Shown here one piece after another: positions 1-10,319 of a DNA stretch of 64,000 bases. The notes under the pieces are model-generated. The model saw nothing but the letters and a program-made list of their open reading frames with translations. It was not told the DNA's origin and ran no database searches. Both the position numbers and the translations under genes were made by a program. Positions within the stretch are counted from its first letter, which is position 1. The number at the start of each line of letters is the position of its first letter. Source of the DNA: Doryteuthis pealeii (Eukaryota > Mollusca > Cephalopoda > Myopsida > Loliginidae); contig CM042152.1 of the NCBI GenBank assembly GCA_023376005.1, positions 82,562,469 through 82,626,468 of the forward strand, in the 5' to 3' direction.

Positions 1-525
1 GGTCTGGGGAATGTGGAGCACCCCTTCATCACCATTGCTCCCTGGTCCACTCTGACCAGGAGTGGTAGTAACTGTTAGGGTCCTATCTATGGGTTAAATA
101 GACATGTAGACCCGCCTTCTAGCACCCATATGATAAAAAGGGTTTGGGGCTTGCCATAAGGGCAATAGGGTTGGGGCAATCATATATGTGCTAGGGCTTG
201 ACGTGACCAGCCGATTGATCGGAGGGGGCCTCTCCGACCGCCCGTCTAGCCCAAGATAGGGCCAAAATGGAGTATTGCATGTCATGAATTGCTCATCCAC
301 CCGGGCTCTATCCTTAAGCATCACGGGTCGCCATCCACGGCCAACAGGTGGCCCCATTGGGGGAGTTTTACCCCTCTGCAGAGGTGCAGTCGGTGCATTC
401 TAACGCCCCAGCCGACAGGGCGGCCATTAAGAATGACTTTATTTCAAAACTTTATCGTTGCTCCCAGGTCCACCCTGACCCAGAGTGGTAGCACCTGTTA
501 GGGTCCCATTTAGGGGCTAAATAGA
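1..525. repeat. Rearranged F1 retroposon copies
   Basis: A mosaic of pieces of the F1 repeat defined at 3573-4170. Bases 1-92 and about 430-525 carry the segment around the 'ctgttagggtccc' motif in sense orientation, while about 94-420 carries the body in antisense, ending at the F1 5' motif 'ccgacagggcgg'. The roughly 90-codon F1 reading frame (357 down to 94, minus strand) is still open. The order is inverted relative to intact copies, so a local inversion or two insertions is inferred. The first base of the window is already inside the repeat. Confidence 0.7.
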
Positions 526-1025
526 AAAATTTTTTACAAAAAAAAAATTGTGTTTCAAACTATTGCTACAAATCTTTCAAAAGTTTGTCGGCATTAATTA
601 ACTCACTATGGTTGATATGCCAAAAAAAAAAAAAAAAAAAGAATGAAAAAACTTATCTGTGAAATTCTATGGTAGACAACAGACTGGACAATTTAGACAG
701 AATTATTATGAATGGACAATGTACCAAAAAACGGAATTATGAAAAATTGTTTTATGGCAAAAAAAAACAAAAAAACAAAACAGGACAATTGCCATTGTCT
801 AGTTTGTGTTTGTTTGATATAAAAATTGTTTCCTAATTTTAAAGCTAAAGATTTTTGTTTGATATCTGACAACCATATATAGCTTTTTATCACAAAGGAA
901 AGGTCTTGTGAGGCTTTGTATCATAAATTACATTCATAGGTTTTGTTTTAGTGTAAAAGGAACATGAACACACAGACAAGCAAGAGACTCAATTGGGTGG
1001 GTGTGGGTGTGTGTGTATATATATA

Positions 1026-1200
1026 TTGCAATATAAGTACAAGAGATAACCTACTCGAGTTTCACCATAAGGATCTTCAGGGTTAAATGAGACATGTAAT
1101 CGACTGCAATTAATCAATATCTTGATTAATTCAGTGGATTTAACCCTGAAGATCCTTATGGTGAAACTCGAGTAGGTTATCTCTTGTACCTATATTGCAA
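1026..1200. repeat. Palindromic MITE-like element
   Basis: Two near-perfect inverted arms of about 60 bp (1026-1087 and 1139-1200) flank a roughly 50-bp loop. The arms start 'ttgcaatata' and contain 'gagtttcaccataaggatc'. No coding capacity. A single-arm relative lies at 20195-20285, so this is a dispersed family and not a chance hairpin. The superfamily cannot be assigned; no clear target duplication was found. Confidence 0.8.
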
Positions 1201-1328
1201 TAAATTTGCTCTACTAACGTATTGAGCACTTTGTATTTGTTATATCGCTGTCTTACCTTTCTGAATTTTGTATCAACTAACCATTGTGACGATATTCACC
1301 GGTAAGTCACCTTTTCCATAATACATAA

Positions 1329-1355
1329 TTATATATATATATATATATATATATT
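1329..1355. repeat. (TA)n microsatellite
   Basis: Uninterrupted TA dinucleotide run. Other TA arrays of note in the window lie at 6243-6296, 18980-19022, 19316-19352, 20304-20332, 26337-26690, 26815-26836, 27072-27103 and 27465-27508. Confidence 0.9.
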
Positions 1356-1394
1356 ATCATGTTGAAAAATACCTGTTAGTACTCTGTTAGTATT

Positions 1395-1530
1395 CTTAGT
1401 AGTAGTACCTGTTAGGGTCCCATCTATGGGTTAAATAGAAAATTTGTTTACAAAATTTGTTTTTTTCCAAACTATTGCTACAAATCTTTCCAAACTTTGC
1501 CGGCATTAAATAACCCACCATGCCGTAAAA
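1395..1530 (+). repeat. F1 retroposon 3' fragment
   Basis: Holds only the 3' part of F1 in sense orientation: 'cctgttagggtcccatc', 'gggttaaatagaaaa', then a diverged tail 'cggcattaaataacccacc' and an A-rich end. 5'-truncated, as expected for a retroposon. Confidence 0.7.
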
Positions 1531-1546
1531 ACAAAAACAAACAAAT

Positions 1547-1610
1547 ACGAGGGCTATTCAATAAATAAGGTGAATATTCAATAAATAAGGTGAATTTTCC
1601 CCAAGAAATA
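1547..1610. repeat. Mariner-like terminal motif, duplicated
   Basis: The motif 'acgagggctattcaataa' followed by 'ataaggtgaat' resembles the ends of mariner-family transposons. It recurs at 2528 beside a mariner transposase fragment. The last part is duplicated here. The two motifs stand in the same orientation, so they are not a simple terminal inverted-repeat pair. Confidence 0.45.
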
Positions 1611-1903
1611 ATACCTTTTGTTTTTAAATCTATGAAAAGCAAAAATGTTCAGAAATTACAATTAAATAAAATAAGATTTAAAACAGATGTGTCATATATA
1701 GAAGCCCATTTACCATCAAATTAGAAGACAAAGGTAGCAAGCAAGCTGTAACTCAAATACGGATCCTGCATTGCCACAAGCACAGTACAGAGTGGTTGTT
1801 TATTTATCTAAGCATCATAGCCCCACTAAAGTCAGTAGTCAATCAGGACTCAGGGAATGGTATCACCCATATGCAAATATGGAATATTCCTAAGTGTCAT
1901 ATA

Positions 1904-2444
1904 CAGGGCTTGACACTAACACTGTCCCGTCATCCCAGGGACAATAAAAATTACATCCGGGATGATCAATATGTCATCCGGGACAGTTTGCTGGGGACAG
2001 TAAAATTTTTTCCTAAAAGTTAGTACTACATTCCAATAATGGCCGTCCAGTGATTGCCCGAATGCTGACCTCAAAATGAGGCTACGGCACCGCAGGTCTA
2101 TTCTCAAAGCCATATAATGAATAATGGTGGAGGGAGATAGTTTAAAAGGACCGAATTATGTACTACTAACCCTTCTCAGGGTAACTTAAAGTAAAAAAGT
2201 ATTTTTTTTTTAGCTCAAAACACACTAGGAAATGGATTTTTTGTCCAAATATCCAGAATTATCACTGCTTCAGCTTTTCTTAATGTTTTATTACATGTTA
2301 TTATGGTACTGATGACTGACAAGTATAGATGATGCTAATGAATTAAACAAAAATATTTTGATTTCGGGATGGTCCAAACCCCATTTGGGACGGTTGATAA
2401 TTTTTGTTCAGGACGGTCATTAAAAAAGTTAATGTTGGGGCCTG
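1904..2444. mobile_element. hAT-type MITE, copy 1
   Basis: Non-autonomous DNA transposon of 541 bp. The left end is CAGGGCTTGACACTAAC and the right end reads ...GGGGCCTG, giving CAGG-type inverted ends. It is bordered by GTCATATA (1896-1903) and GCCATATA (2445-2452), an 8-bp target duplication with one mismatch. 8-bp duplications and CAGG/CAGTG ends are characteristic of the hAT superfamily. No transposase is encoded. A second copy at 7879-8287 shares the ends and most of the interior. Confidence 0.85.
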
Positions 2445-2527
2445 GCCATATATATCACCTGATTCATGTAAAATTCCCTCAGACTTAGCTGGTTGTCCAC
2501 TTCAATGTTGTATCTATGAATAAAGTA

Positions 2528-2715
2528 TGAGGGTTATTCAATAAATAAGGTGAATTTTACCTAAAAGATGTCAGCATCACATTCTTTACTGACTGCTGTA
2601 CCCAGAACTTTTTCTTTACTGGAGAGCCAATGTGTTTCCACTCCATGGACAGATTTTTTGAATCGGGCTCATAGTGGCAAACCCGTGTTTAGCACATTTG
2701 TAAACATTTTTTTGA
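2528..2715 (-). pseudogene. Mariner transposase fragment
   Basis: Minus-strand translation from about 2715 to the stop at 2557 gives a mariner-type transposase segment of about 50 residues, including a 'SKNLSMEWKHIGSPVKKKFW' stretch. That stretch belongs to the part of the catalytic region between the second Asp and the C-terminus. The frame ends directly in the mariner-like terminal motif at 2528-2560, so the C-terminal part with the last catalytic Asp is deleted. Dead fragment; active copies would be needed elsewhere. Confidence 0.7.
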
Positions 2716-2871
2716 CTAAAAAATACTTCTCCATACAAATTGCAAATTCTTCTGTAAATCTAACAATAGTTTTTTTTTTTTTTATTTAATCAGAAGAGAA
2801 ATTCAGACAGTTTTTATTTACAAAATATTTATTTAAATAAAAGGATGTTGTTCAGAAATAAAAGTCATTGT

Positions 2872-3108
2872 CGGGGTGGCCTAAAGTCAGTATCAGCCAA
2901 TCAGTGAGGGATTCTATCTCCTTTACACTAGCGCTAGACCAAGGAGAATGTTTTTGCGTCTGGTGGTGGAGCGCCACACCTACCATCAGCTCCTTACTTT
3001 ACCATACATATCCCTGTGCTACTCATACGCCGAGTTGGCGAGGCCGGTATCGAACTAGGAACCTCATGGTTTCTAGCCGAATGCTTAACCGACTGAGCTA
3101 ACCCGGCC
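2872..3108 (-). repeat. SINE A (tRNA-derived)
   Basis: On the minus strand the element starts with a tRNA-like head: GGCCGGGTTAGCTCAGTCGG (A box) and GTTCGATACCGGCC (B box). A body of about 160 bp follows with 'gtggcgctccaccac' and 'aaaggagatag', ending near 'ctttaggcca'. RNA polymerase III internal promoter boxes are visible. At least seven more copies occur in the window, several with a (TTAC)n tail. Confidence 0.85.
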
Positions 3109-3572
3109 CATAGTATCACACAATTTGTCAAATTCGTTTTTGTCAGATACAATATAAATTCAAAAAATCATCAGTTTGTTTGTTTAAAAATGTTTGAAGT
3201 GAAACTTACCAGTGATGAGTTAAAATGGGAATCTGAAGCGTCATCTCAAAAATTCAGAGAGAAAGGAATTTCAATTAAGGTCGAGCTGAGGCAAAAGATG
3301 ACTGGAAACGAAGATAATACGTTGGCTTGGCCAATCCTTGCATAACCAGTGTTACTACACATCACACAAGAAAAGCCTTTAAGCATGTACACGGATGTAA
3401 ACTAAATACATAGATTAGGGCTAATCATAAAACAAATTAGTAACCTTGCCAAATGTTTGCCTGAATTGAAAATAATCAACTGTTGACCAATTTTCCTTTT
3501 ATCTCTACCGGTATGATGAAAACAAGGAAAATAAAAAAAATAAAAATGTGGCAAACAGACAGTTGATTTATT

Positions 3573-4170
3573 GGTTTGGTTTGTTTTGTTTTACAGCATA
3601 TCAATCTCAGTGGGTCATTTAATGCCGATAAAGTTTTGAAATAAATCAATTCTTAATGGATAATACAATTTTTTTATAAATACATTTTTCTATTTAACCC
3701 ATAGATGGGACCCTAACAGGTACTACCACTCTGGGTCAGAGTGGACCAGGGAGCAATGGTGATGAAGGGGTGCTCCACATTCCCCAAACCTCCAAAACTG
3801 TAACCTCACCATCAGATAGAGTTTAACGTCATTCCCAGGACATGTAGACCTGCAGCCACCGCCTTCTAGCACCCATATGATAAAAAGAGGTTGGGTCTTG
3901 CCATAAGGGCAATAGGGTTGGGAAAATCATATAGGTGCTAGGGCTTGACGTGACCAGCTGATTGATCGGAGGAGGCCTCTCCGACCGCCCGTCTAGCCCA
4001 AGATAGGGCCAAAGTGGAGTATTGCATGTCATGAACTGCTCATCCACCTGGGCTCTATCCTTAAGCATCACGGGTTGCCACCCACGGCCAACAGGTGGCC
4101 CCATTGGAGGAGTCTTATCCCTCTGCAGAGGTGCAGTCGGTGCATTCTAACGCCCCAGCCGACAGGGCGG
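3573..4170 (-). mobile_element. F1 retroposon, full-length reference copy
   Basis: 598 bp, bordered by the exact 12-bp duplication AGTTGATTTATT (3561-3572 and 4171-4182). On the minus strand it runs from CCGCCCTGTCGGCTGGGGCG to an A-rich end (...GTAAAACAAAACAAACC). Target duplication of this length plus an A-rich 3' tail indicates insertion by target-primed reverse transcription, so it is a SINE-like or other non-autonomous retroposon. A 90-codon frame (4104 down to 3829) starts 66 bp inside the 5' end and is open in several copies. No tRNA-like head is obvious. The partner LINE is unknown. Confidence 0.8.
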
Positions 4171-4199
4171 AGTTGATTTATTATATGCAGAGATACTGA

Positions 4200-4445
4200 T
4201 TGGTACGTGTCCTGTGTCCCTAGAGCATAAATTTTCCCGGGGACTCATTCAAAGCAAATATGCGAGTCCCAGGATACGACACCAGGTCAATTTCTTAAGC
4301 GGAGTTTAACAGGTTTGAATTCAGAGTTTTCCTTCTAGACTGGTTACCTAGCCATGGTTAAAGAACCCAGTCTGCCCTACTATTTGCTCATAGCTGGAGG
4401 GAAAGTAGGATTCATACCTTTCCCAAGGGTATTTAGCATCACTGC
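4200..4445 (-). repeat. SINE B fragment
   Basis: Contains the SINE B body in antisense: 'cctttcccaagggtat', 'catagctggagggaaagtag', 'cagtctgccctactattt'. The tRNA-like head seen at 6950-7022 is missing, so it is truncated. Confidence 0.7.
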
Positions 4446-4466
4446 ATATAAGTAAGTAAAGTCATC

Positions 4467-4702
4467 AGGATGGCCTAAAGTCAGTATCAGCCAATCAGCG
4501 AGGGAGTCTATCCCCTTTTCAATAGAGCTAGACCAAGGAGATTGTTTTTGCATCTGTGGTGGAGCACCACACCTACCATCAGCTCTTCACTTTACTGCAC
4601 AGATCCCTATGCTACTCATACGCTGAGTTGGCGAGGGCCGGTATCGAACCAGGAACCTTGTGGTTCCGAGCCGAACACTCTACCTACTGAGCTAAACCGG
4701 CC
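4467..4702 (-). repeat. SINE A
   Basis: Complete or nearly complete copy. The minus strand opens with GGCCGGTTTAGCTCAGTAGG, the B box is 'ggttcgataccggcc', and the body ends at 'gtcatcaggatggcctaaag' preceded by an 'agtaagtaaa' tail on the plus strand. Confidence 0.85.
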
Positions 4703-4949
4703 GTTGAACCCTAAATAGGTAGATAATGAGACAATTGCAATATAACTTGCCAATATTTTTTCTTTTCTAAAAATAAACTAATAGAAATTTTCATTTAAGC
4801 TGATTTATTTTTACTCAAAATAGGTTGATTGGTCTGTAAGGTGTTAACCAAAATTAAGATTGACATAAAAATAATCATTATTATTATTGTTTAATTAGAA
4901 GTTTATTATAACAGATTAAAAACAGATTAATCTTTAATTTTCATCTGGG

Positions 4950-5330
4950 TGTTCCATCATGGTGTAATGGTTAGCAAGCTAGTCTCACAGATCAGTTACT
5001 ACTGAATACTGAGTTTGACCCTCGCTGGATGCCTCATACTCGTGACCTTGTGTCACATACTACCCCATGGGTTAGAAGGAAGTCCCATCATGGTGTAATG
5101 GTTAGCAAGCTGGTCTTACAGATCCTTAACTATTGAATAGTGAGTTTGACTCTCACTGGAGATGACCTTGTGTCACATCCTACCTGTGGAAAAGAGTTTG
5201 AGTAACAAGGGTGTTTCATCGTGGTGTAACGGTTAACAGGCTAGTTTTGCAGATCCATGACTACTGACTAGCAAGTTCGATCCACACTGAATGCCCCCCT
5301 ACCTATGACCTTGTGCCACATCCTAAAGTA
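4950..5330 (+). repeat. Three tandem tRNA-like SINE heads
   Basis: Three direct copies, about 115-130 bp apart, begin near 4955, 5085 and 5212. Each has 'tggtgtaatggttagcaagc' or a variant (A-box-like) and about 45 bp later 'gagtttgaccctc' or 'aagttcgatccac' (B-box-like), followed by 'gaccttgtg(t/c)cacat'. This looks like a tRNA-derived SINE in tandem. They are not functional tRNA genes, because the acceptor stem does not pair well. Related single copies lie near 10325 and 14932. Confidence 0.65.
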
Positions 5331-5599
5331 AAGTGTAGGTAAATACCTACTCTTTACTTTTCATCTAATGTCAGAAGTCGATGATTGATTGTGATTGATT
5401 GATTTTAACGGCATGTCAATCCATACAGGGTTAATTTATGCCAAGTGGTAGGTTGTGTGGAATGGTAAAATTTATTGTTATGTCTTTTTTCAAGGATTTT
5501 TGATTTTGACAGTAGGTTGTCTGCAGTTGTTTGTTGCTAAATGGATTGGAAATCTCACAAAGTATTTTACTATAACACCGTGTCGCTAAAACGTATATA

Positions 5600-6240
5600 C
5601 ACATATATATATACTAGCAAATATATGCACCCTCCGAGTGCAAGTATTTAAGTTTTAATGTAATGAAATATTGTATTATATTAGAAAGGCTAAAGAAACT
5701 AAATAAGAATGTAAATAAAAAGATTTGAAACAGAGGGAGTATAATCAAAAAATAGAACAACTGAAACTTACTCTTCCATCACTCTCGTCTTTCATTGTTA
5801 TTTTTTCTAATTTAAGTATTTAGTTAATAGAGGAAATAAAGAATAAAATGACAGTTATTTGATCTTGTTAATGGATTTCATTTAAGATTCATTGAAGAGA
5901 TTTTTGCTTATATTCATTAAAATAAAACCAAACAGTTAGAAATCAATAACACTGAGCACATATTTATTAAATTCGATTTTTTGATATCAATATGCAAATT
6001 AGCTTTCCCGTTCACACTGTAAACCGCTATTTTGTTGTATATATAATTGCATGTTGTTAGTATGTAGATATGGTTAACAGTATTAATAATGTAAAATAAT
6101 TTTATTAATAATTGAGGTTAGAATAAAATAAAAATCATTGAGAATGTGATGTAAATAACTAAGGGAATTGTGACTGGAGTAGTAATATAGTTTCGGTTAC
6201 AGATAGAAAAACACACAATCTCCATTATAATAAGATATAA
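5600..6240 (+). repeat. Dispersed AT-rich repeat R5
   Basis: Homologous to 62186-62640: shared stretches include 'aaatcaataa', 'gagcacatatttattaaa', 'atcaatatgcaaattagc' and 'tagtttcggttaca'. Non-coding. The ends carry 'actagcaaa' in both copies, though at opposite sides, which hints at a Helitron- or MITE-like unit. Ends are not resolved. Confidence 0.6.
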
Positions 6241-6242
6241 AA

Positions 6243-6248
6243 GTATAT

Positions 6249-6296
<48 letters not shown>
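6243..6296. repeat. (TA)n microsatellite
   Basis: About 50 bp of TA with one AA interruption, ending in 'ggagagagagg'. Between here and 6630 I see no gene or repeat family. Confidence 0.9.
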
Positions 6297-6297
<1 letters not shown>

Positions 6298-6725
6298 AGA
6301 GAGAGGAAAGAGTTGGATCGATATACTGATAGAAGTCGATATAAATATACAAATTCAATGTTTATATAAAAGATTCAGAATCCTATCTAGTTATTTACTA
6401 AGCTTAACTTAGATGTGGCAAACGACCAGAAGTATCGGGCGGCCAGTGTGAATCAAATTCACTAACAATGGTTTGTGAATCTATCTTGCTAACCATTATA
6501 TCGTGTGAGGAGCCCACCACCATTCGATATATGAACTTCAAATTAGTTAAATATATGAATAAGGGATAAATGTGTAGGGGAAAGTTAAAGTTTGTTATAA
6601 GTGATAGTTTGGTAGAAAGTTTTTCATAAACAATTTTTTCTATTTAACCCATAGATGAGACCCTAATAGGTACTACCATTCCAGGTCAGAGTGGACTGGG
6701 GGTAATGGTGATGAGGAGGAGCTCC

Positions 6726-7369
6726 TGTTGTATTTTTTGTATATATATATTTACCAACCCTCCGCACAAGCTGGATATGACACAAGGTCAATTTCTTAAA
6801 CGGAGTTCAACAGGCTTGAATTCAGAGTTTTCCTTCACCTAGACCGGTTGCCTAACCAATGTTAAAGAGCCCAGTCTGCCCTACTATTTACCCATAGCTG
6901 GAGGGAGAGTAGGATTCATACCTTTCCCAAGGGTATTAGCGTTAAGTGAAATGCAACGTCCAGGATTTGAACTCGGGTCGACAAGTCCATTTCCTATGAC
7001 TTTAACCACTACACCACACGCTTCCTATATTTTTTGTATATAAGGTGTGTGCTAGATCCCCGCTTATACCTATAGACTGGCCAAGATCATGTGATTGACT
7101 CTTCTAACCAATCACTGGTAGTACTACTGGCCTGATAAGATACTTAAACTCCCCATAATGGTCACACATCAAATACACTCTTTGACGACGGACGCACATG
7201 GGATTGACGGGATCTTTACCAATACTCACGAAGGACTTTTATGATTACCAGTAACTGAGGACACTTTAGTAACCAAGGGATTCACATTGTGGACGGACTC
7301 TTTATCAAGGATTCCACCAGATAAGCGCTTCTGCTATAAGGCCAAGCAATGGACCTTAAAAATTTAACA
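6726..7369. mobile_element. Solo LTR with nested SINE
   Basis: Starts TGTTGTATTTTTTGTATATA and ends ...AAATTTAACA, i.e. TG...CA ends, inside F1, with the 5-bp target duplication GCTCC at 6721-6725 and 7370-7374. Without the SINE (6746-7027) and its 15-bp duplication the LTR is 347 bp. No internal retroviral genes remain, so it is inferred to result from LTR-LTR recombination. Superfamily unknown; the orientation is not certain. Confidence 0.8.
6746..7027 (-). mobile_element. SINE B, full-length, with 15-bp TSD
   Basis: Inserted in the solo LTR; TATTTTTTGTATATA occurs on both sides (6731-6745 and 7028-7042), an exact 15-bp duplication. On the minus strand it starts with a tRNA-like head with A-box-like 'gtggtgtagtggttaaag' and B-box 'gagttcaaatcctgg'. 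The body 'aatacccttgggaaaggtat', 'ctccctccagctatgggta' and 'cagactgggctctttaac' follows. Best reference for the family, whose other copies are at 4200, 21945, 28618 and 36600. Confidence 0.88.
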
Positions 7370-7830
7370 GCTCCACATTCTGCAGACCTCCAAAACTGGA
7401 ACCTCACCATCAGATAGTTTAACTTCATACCCAAGACATGAAGGCCCTCAGCCTCTGCATTCTAGAACATAGAAAGAATTGGGGCTTGCCATAAGGGCAA
7501 TAGGGTTGGGGAAATCATAAGTGTTAGCGCTTGACATGACCAGCTGATTAATTGGAGGGGGCCTCTCCGACCGCCATCTAGCCTAAGTAAGGGCCAAAGT
7601 AGAGTGTTGCATGTCATGGACTGCTCAGCTACCTGGGTTCCATACCCTAAGCATAATGGGGGGTTGCCACCCACAGCCAACGGATCCCTCTGCTGCAGAG
7701 GTGCAGTCGGTATATTCTAATGCCCCAGCCAACAGGGCAGATTGCTGATATGTATTACCCACTTCGGCAGCATTGTGGCCCAGTTCAAACTTGTAAATCA
7801 TAAGTTAAGGAACTAAAAGGGTAAAGTTGG

Positions 7831-8471
7831 CAGAGTGGCCTATTGTCAGTATCAGCCAGACAGTGAGTGTGTCTATCCCAGGGCTCGACATTAATGCCAT
7901 CCCGGGGACGATAAAAATTACATCTGGGACGATCAATACGTCATCCGGGACAGTTTGCCGGGGATGGTAAAAATTTCAAAAGGTTCAGCATGTCCTTCCC
8001 GAAAAAGGAAACCAATGATTACATGAAAATTGGGTAACTTAAAGTAAAAAAAGTATTTTTTTTTAGCTCAAAACACACTAGGAAATGGATTTTTTGTCCA
8101 AATATCCAGAATTATCACTGCGTCAGCTTTTCTTAATGTGTTATTATGCTACTGATGACTGACAAGTATAGCTGATGCTAATGAATTAAACAAAAATATT
8201 TTGATTTCGGGACGGTCCAAACCCCATTTGGGATGGTTGGTAATTTTTGTTCGGGATGGTCATGAAAAAAGTTAGTGTCGGGGCCTGGTCTATCCCCTTT
8301 TCACTAGCACTAGACCAGGGAGATTGATTTGGTTGTGGTGGAGCTTTCTTTACCGTATAGATTAGATTACCAAATCAGTACTACTTATGCGCTGGGTTGG
8401 CGTGGACTGGAACCGAACCGGGAACCTTGTGATTCCAGGCAGGTGATTTACCCTGCCCCTTAGTGAACTAG
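7831..8471 (-). repeat. SINE A split by hAT MITE
   Basis: SINE A sequence at 7831-7878 and 8288-8471, interrupted by the MITE at 7879-8287. The repeated 'gtctatcc' at the junctions is SINE sequence duplicated on insertion. The tRNA head end ('ccgaaccgggaacc') is diverged. Confidence 0.8.
7879..8287. mobile_element. hAT-type MITE, copy 2
   Basis: 409 bp, begins CAGGGCTCGACATTAATGCC and ends ...GTGTCGGGGCCTG, with an exact 8-bp target duplication GTCTATCC (7871-7878 and 8288-8295) created in a SINE A. The interior matches 1904-2444, including 'agctcaaaacacactaggaa' and 'ttgtccaaatatccagaat', but a central segment is shorter. It is non-coding, so it must have been moved in trans by a hAT transposase. 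Confidence 0.92.
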
Positions 8472-8611
8472 ACTATATTAAATGTTCATTTGTATGTCTT
8501 TCAAATCACACATGGAGTGAAACAATGCAGAACATGCTAGGGCACCAACTACCAAACACAGCAGGTACCTATTATGACAAACAGTTTTGGTCATGTGATA
8601 TGAAGTAAAAA

Positions 8612-9090
8612 AAGTAAGTGGCCTTTTGTTGGTATCAGTCGGACAGCAAGGGAAATCTATCCTCTTTTTGCTAGCGCTAAACCAGGGAGATTGTTTTTGC
8701 TGAGGTGCGGCGCCACACCTACCGTCACCTCCCTACTTTACTACACATATCAAATTACTCGCACCATATGACCTTTAGGCACCCCTTTTGCAATCTCGAT
8801 TCATAAGGACATGTTTTTCATTTGCACCGTAAAAATCCGGTTGTTTGTTAGGGGTTAGTTTTATAATTTTTTTTTTTAAATCTAAAAATCATCTGTTAAC
8901 AAACAACCGGATTTTGACGGTGTAAATGAAAAACATGTCCTTATGAATCGAGATCGCAAAAAGGGTGCCTAAAGGTCATATGGTCCGTTTACTCAATCTG
9001 TGCTACTCATGTGCTGAGTTGGGGGGGGGTATTGAACTAGAAACCTTGAGATTCCTAGTCAGGCACTTTAACAACTGAGCTAAACCATGT
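8612..9090 (-). repeat. SINE A split by palindromic MITE
   Basis: SINE A halves at 8612-8760 and 8989-9090, including 'ctaaaccagggagattg', 'gcgccacacctaccg' and 'tgctactcatgtgctgag'. Interrupted by the element at 8761-8988. Confidence 0.75.
8761..8988. mobile_element. Palindromic MITE with about 90-bp arms
   Basis: Inverted arms of about 90 bp: 'accatatgacctttaggcac' at the left, its complement at the right, both leading to 'caaccggatttt' near a roughly 50-bp T-rich loop. Flanked by TTACTC on both sides (8755-8760 and 8989-8994) within a SINE A, so insertion with a target duplication of about 6 bp (exact length ambiguous). No coding capacity. Confidence 0.85.
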
Positions 9091-9236
9091 CTCTCTTGTG
9101 ATATACTCAGTACAAACTAGCATGTACTAAAATATTGCAAAACTTTTGACTCAACTTGGCATCACTTACAAACTTGATATCTCAATGCTTTCTTGAAAAA
9201 AGAAATCTAAACAAAATTATCAAAGGATTAAGTAAA

Positions 9237-9493
9237 GTAAGTAAGTAAAGACGTCGTGGCGGCCTAATGTCGGTATCAGCCAATCAGCGAGGATGTCTAT
9301 CCCCTTTTCACTAGCGCTAGACCAAGGAGATTATTTTTAGTGTCTGAGGTGGAGCGCCACACTTACCAACAGCTCATCACTTTTCCGCACAGATCCCTGT
9401 GCTACTCATATGCTGAGTTGGCGGAGGCCGGTATCAAACCAGGAACCTTGTGGTTTCTAGCCGAACGCTCTACCGACTGAGCTAACCTGGCCC
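9237..9493 (-). mobile_element. SINE A with target duplication
   Basis: Bordered by ATTAAGTAAA at 9227-9236 and 9494-9503. The minus strand begins GGGCCAGGTTAGCTCAGTCGG and ends with a (CTTA)n tail. Complete body. This copy fixes the ends of the family: tRNA head at one side, TTAC-repeat tail at the other. Confidence 0.88.
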
Positions 9494-9529
9494 ATTAAGT
9501 AAAATAATATATAATAATTAAATCTATCT

Positions 9530-9680
9530 ATACATATATAAAGGGCAGTTGTGTGTATGTATGTATGTATGTATGTATGTCAGAGGAAATTACGAAAATA
9601 AAACAGTTAAAAACAAAGTAAATACATATACACATTCAATCTGACTGAGTCTAGCTTTTTATGCAAAAAATTATGAAGAT
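9530..9680 (-). repeat. Repeat R14 end with (GTAT)n
   Basis: The plus strand reads 'ataaagggcagttgtgtgta' then (TGTA)n, 'cagaggaaattacgaaaat' and 'aaagtaaatacata'. It is the reverse complement of ends seen at 14800-14880, 15590-15680 and 16960-17040. Dispersed family, non-coding. Confidence 0.6.
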
Positions 9681-9894
9681 TTGATTTATATTTGCGAAGA
9701 TATTTAAAAATGAAAAATAGCATTAAAAGTAGGCAGACACTCTCTATAATTTGGCCTTGTGCCAGACTAAGCTAACATAAAATATGACTCATTGCAGCCA
9801 AATAAACCAAAGACTTAAAAAGAAAAAAAAATGAATATTTAATAGGCAAAACCCCCGAAGACATTTCCAAATTGGAAATCTAAGGAAGAAATAA

Positions 9895-10270
9895 AATGAT
9901 TGATTTTAACGGCATTTCAAGCCATCATTGGTTATTCTATGCCTAGAGGTTAGGGAATTGCATTCATTACACATTCATATTTACATTTTTTGTCTACTTA
10001 TTACTGAAAATCTTCTTTTTTTTTTTTTGCACTTGGTCCTATTGAATTCAAACAATTTTTAAACAGATCAATTTGATCTATAGATAGGACCCTAACAGGT
10101 ATTACCACTCCGGATCAGAGAGGACCTGGGAATAATGGGTATTCCGCACTCCCCAAATCCTAGAAGAGTAGCCTCACCATAAAATATAGTTTAGTATCAT
10201 ACCCAGAACATCGCCCTTTTTTTTTAGGGGGAGGGGGTCTTATTTCTCTCAACAATCAACATATTCTAAG
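9895..10270 (-). repeat. Diverged F1 copy
   Basis: Recognisable by 'gattttaacggcatttcaag', 'gataggaccctaacaggtat' and 'aacctcaccat'-like remnants. More diverged and internally deleted than the other F1 copies. Confidence 0.6.
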
Positions 10271-10319
10271 CCCTGCCAACAGAAATTAAACCATGCAGAC
10301 AACAAATATCTTCATTTTC

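Larger units (their letters stand above)
6630..7742 (-). repeat. F1 retroposon split by a solo LTR
   Basis: F1 sequence at 6630-6725 resumes at 7370 and ends at 'agccaacagggcag' (7742). The gap is a solo LTR (6726-7369), with GCTCC duplicated on both sides. The F1 frame is degraded in this copy (7680 down to 7462, 72 codons with gaps), so the copy is older than the LTR insertion. Confidence 0.8.

Noticed and set aside
94..357. 87-codon minus-strand frame as a host gene
   Set aside because: The same frame occurs in other F1 retroposon copies; it belongs to the repeat.
4950..5330. Cluster of functional tRNA genes
   Set aside because: A and B boxes are present, but the arms do not fold into a good cloverleaf and the downstream tails are SINE-like.
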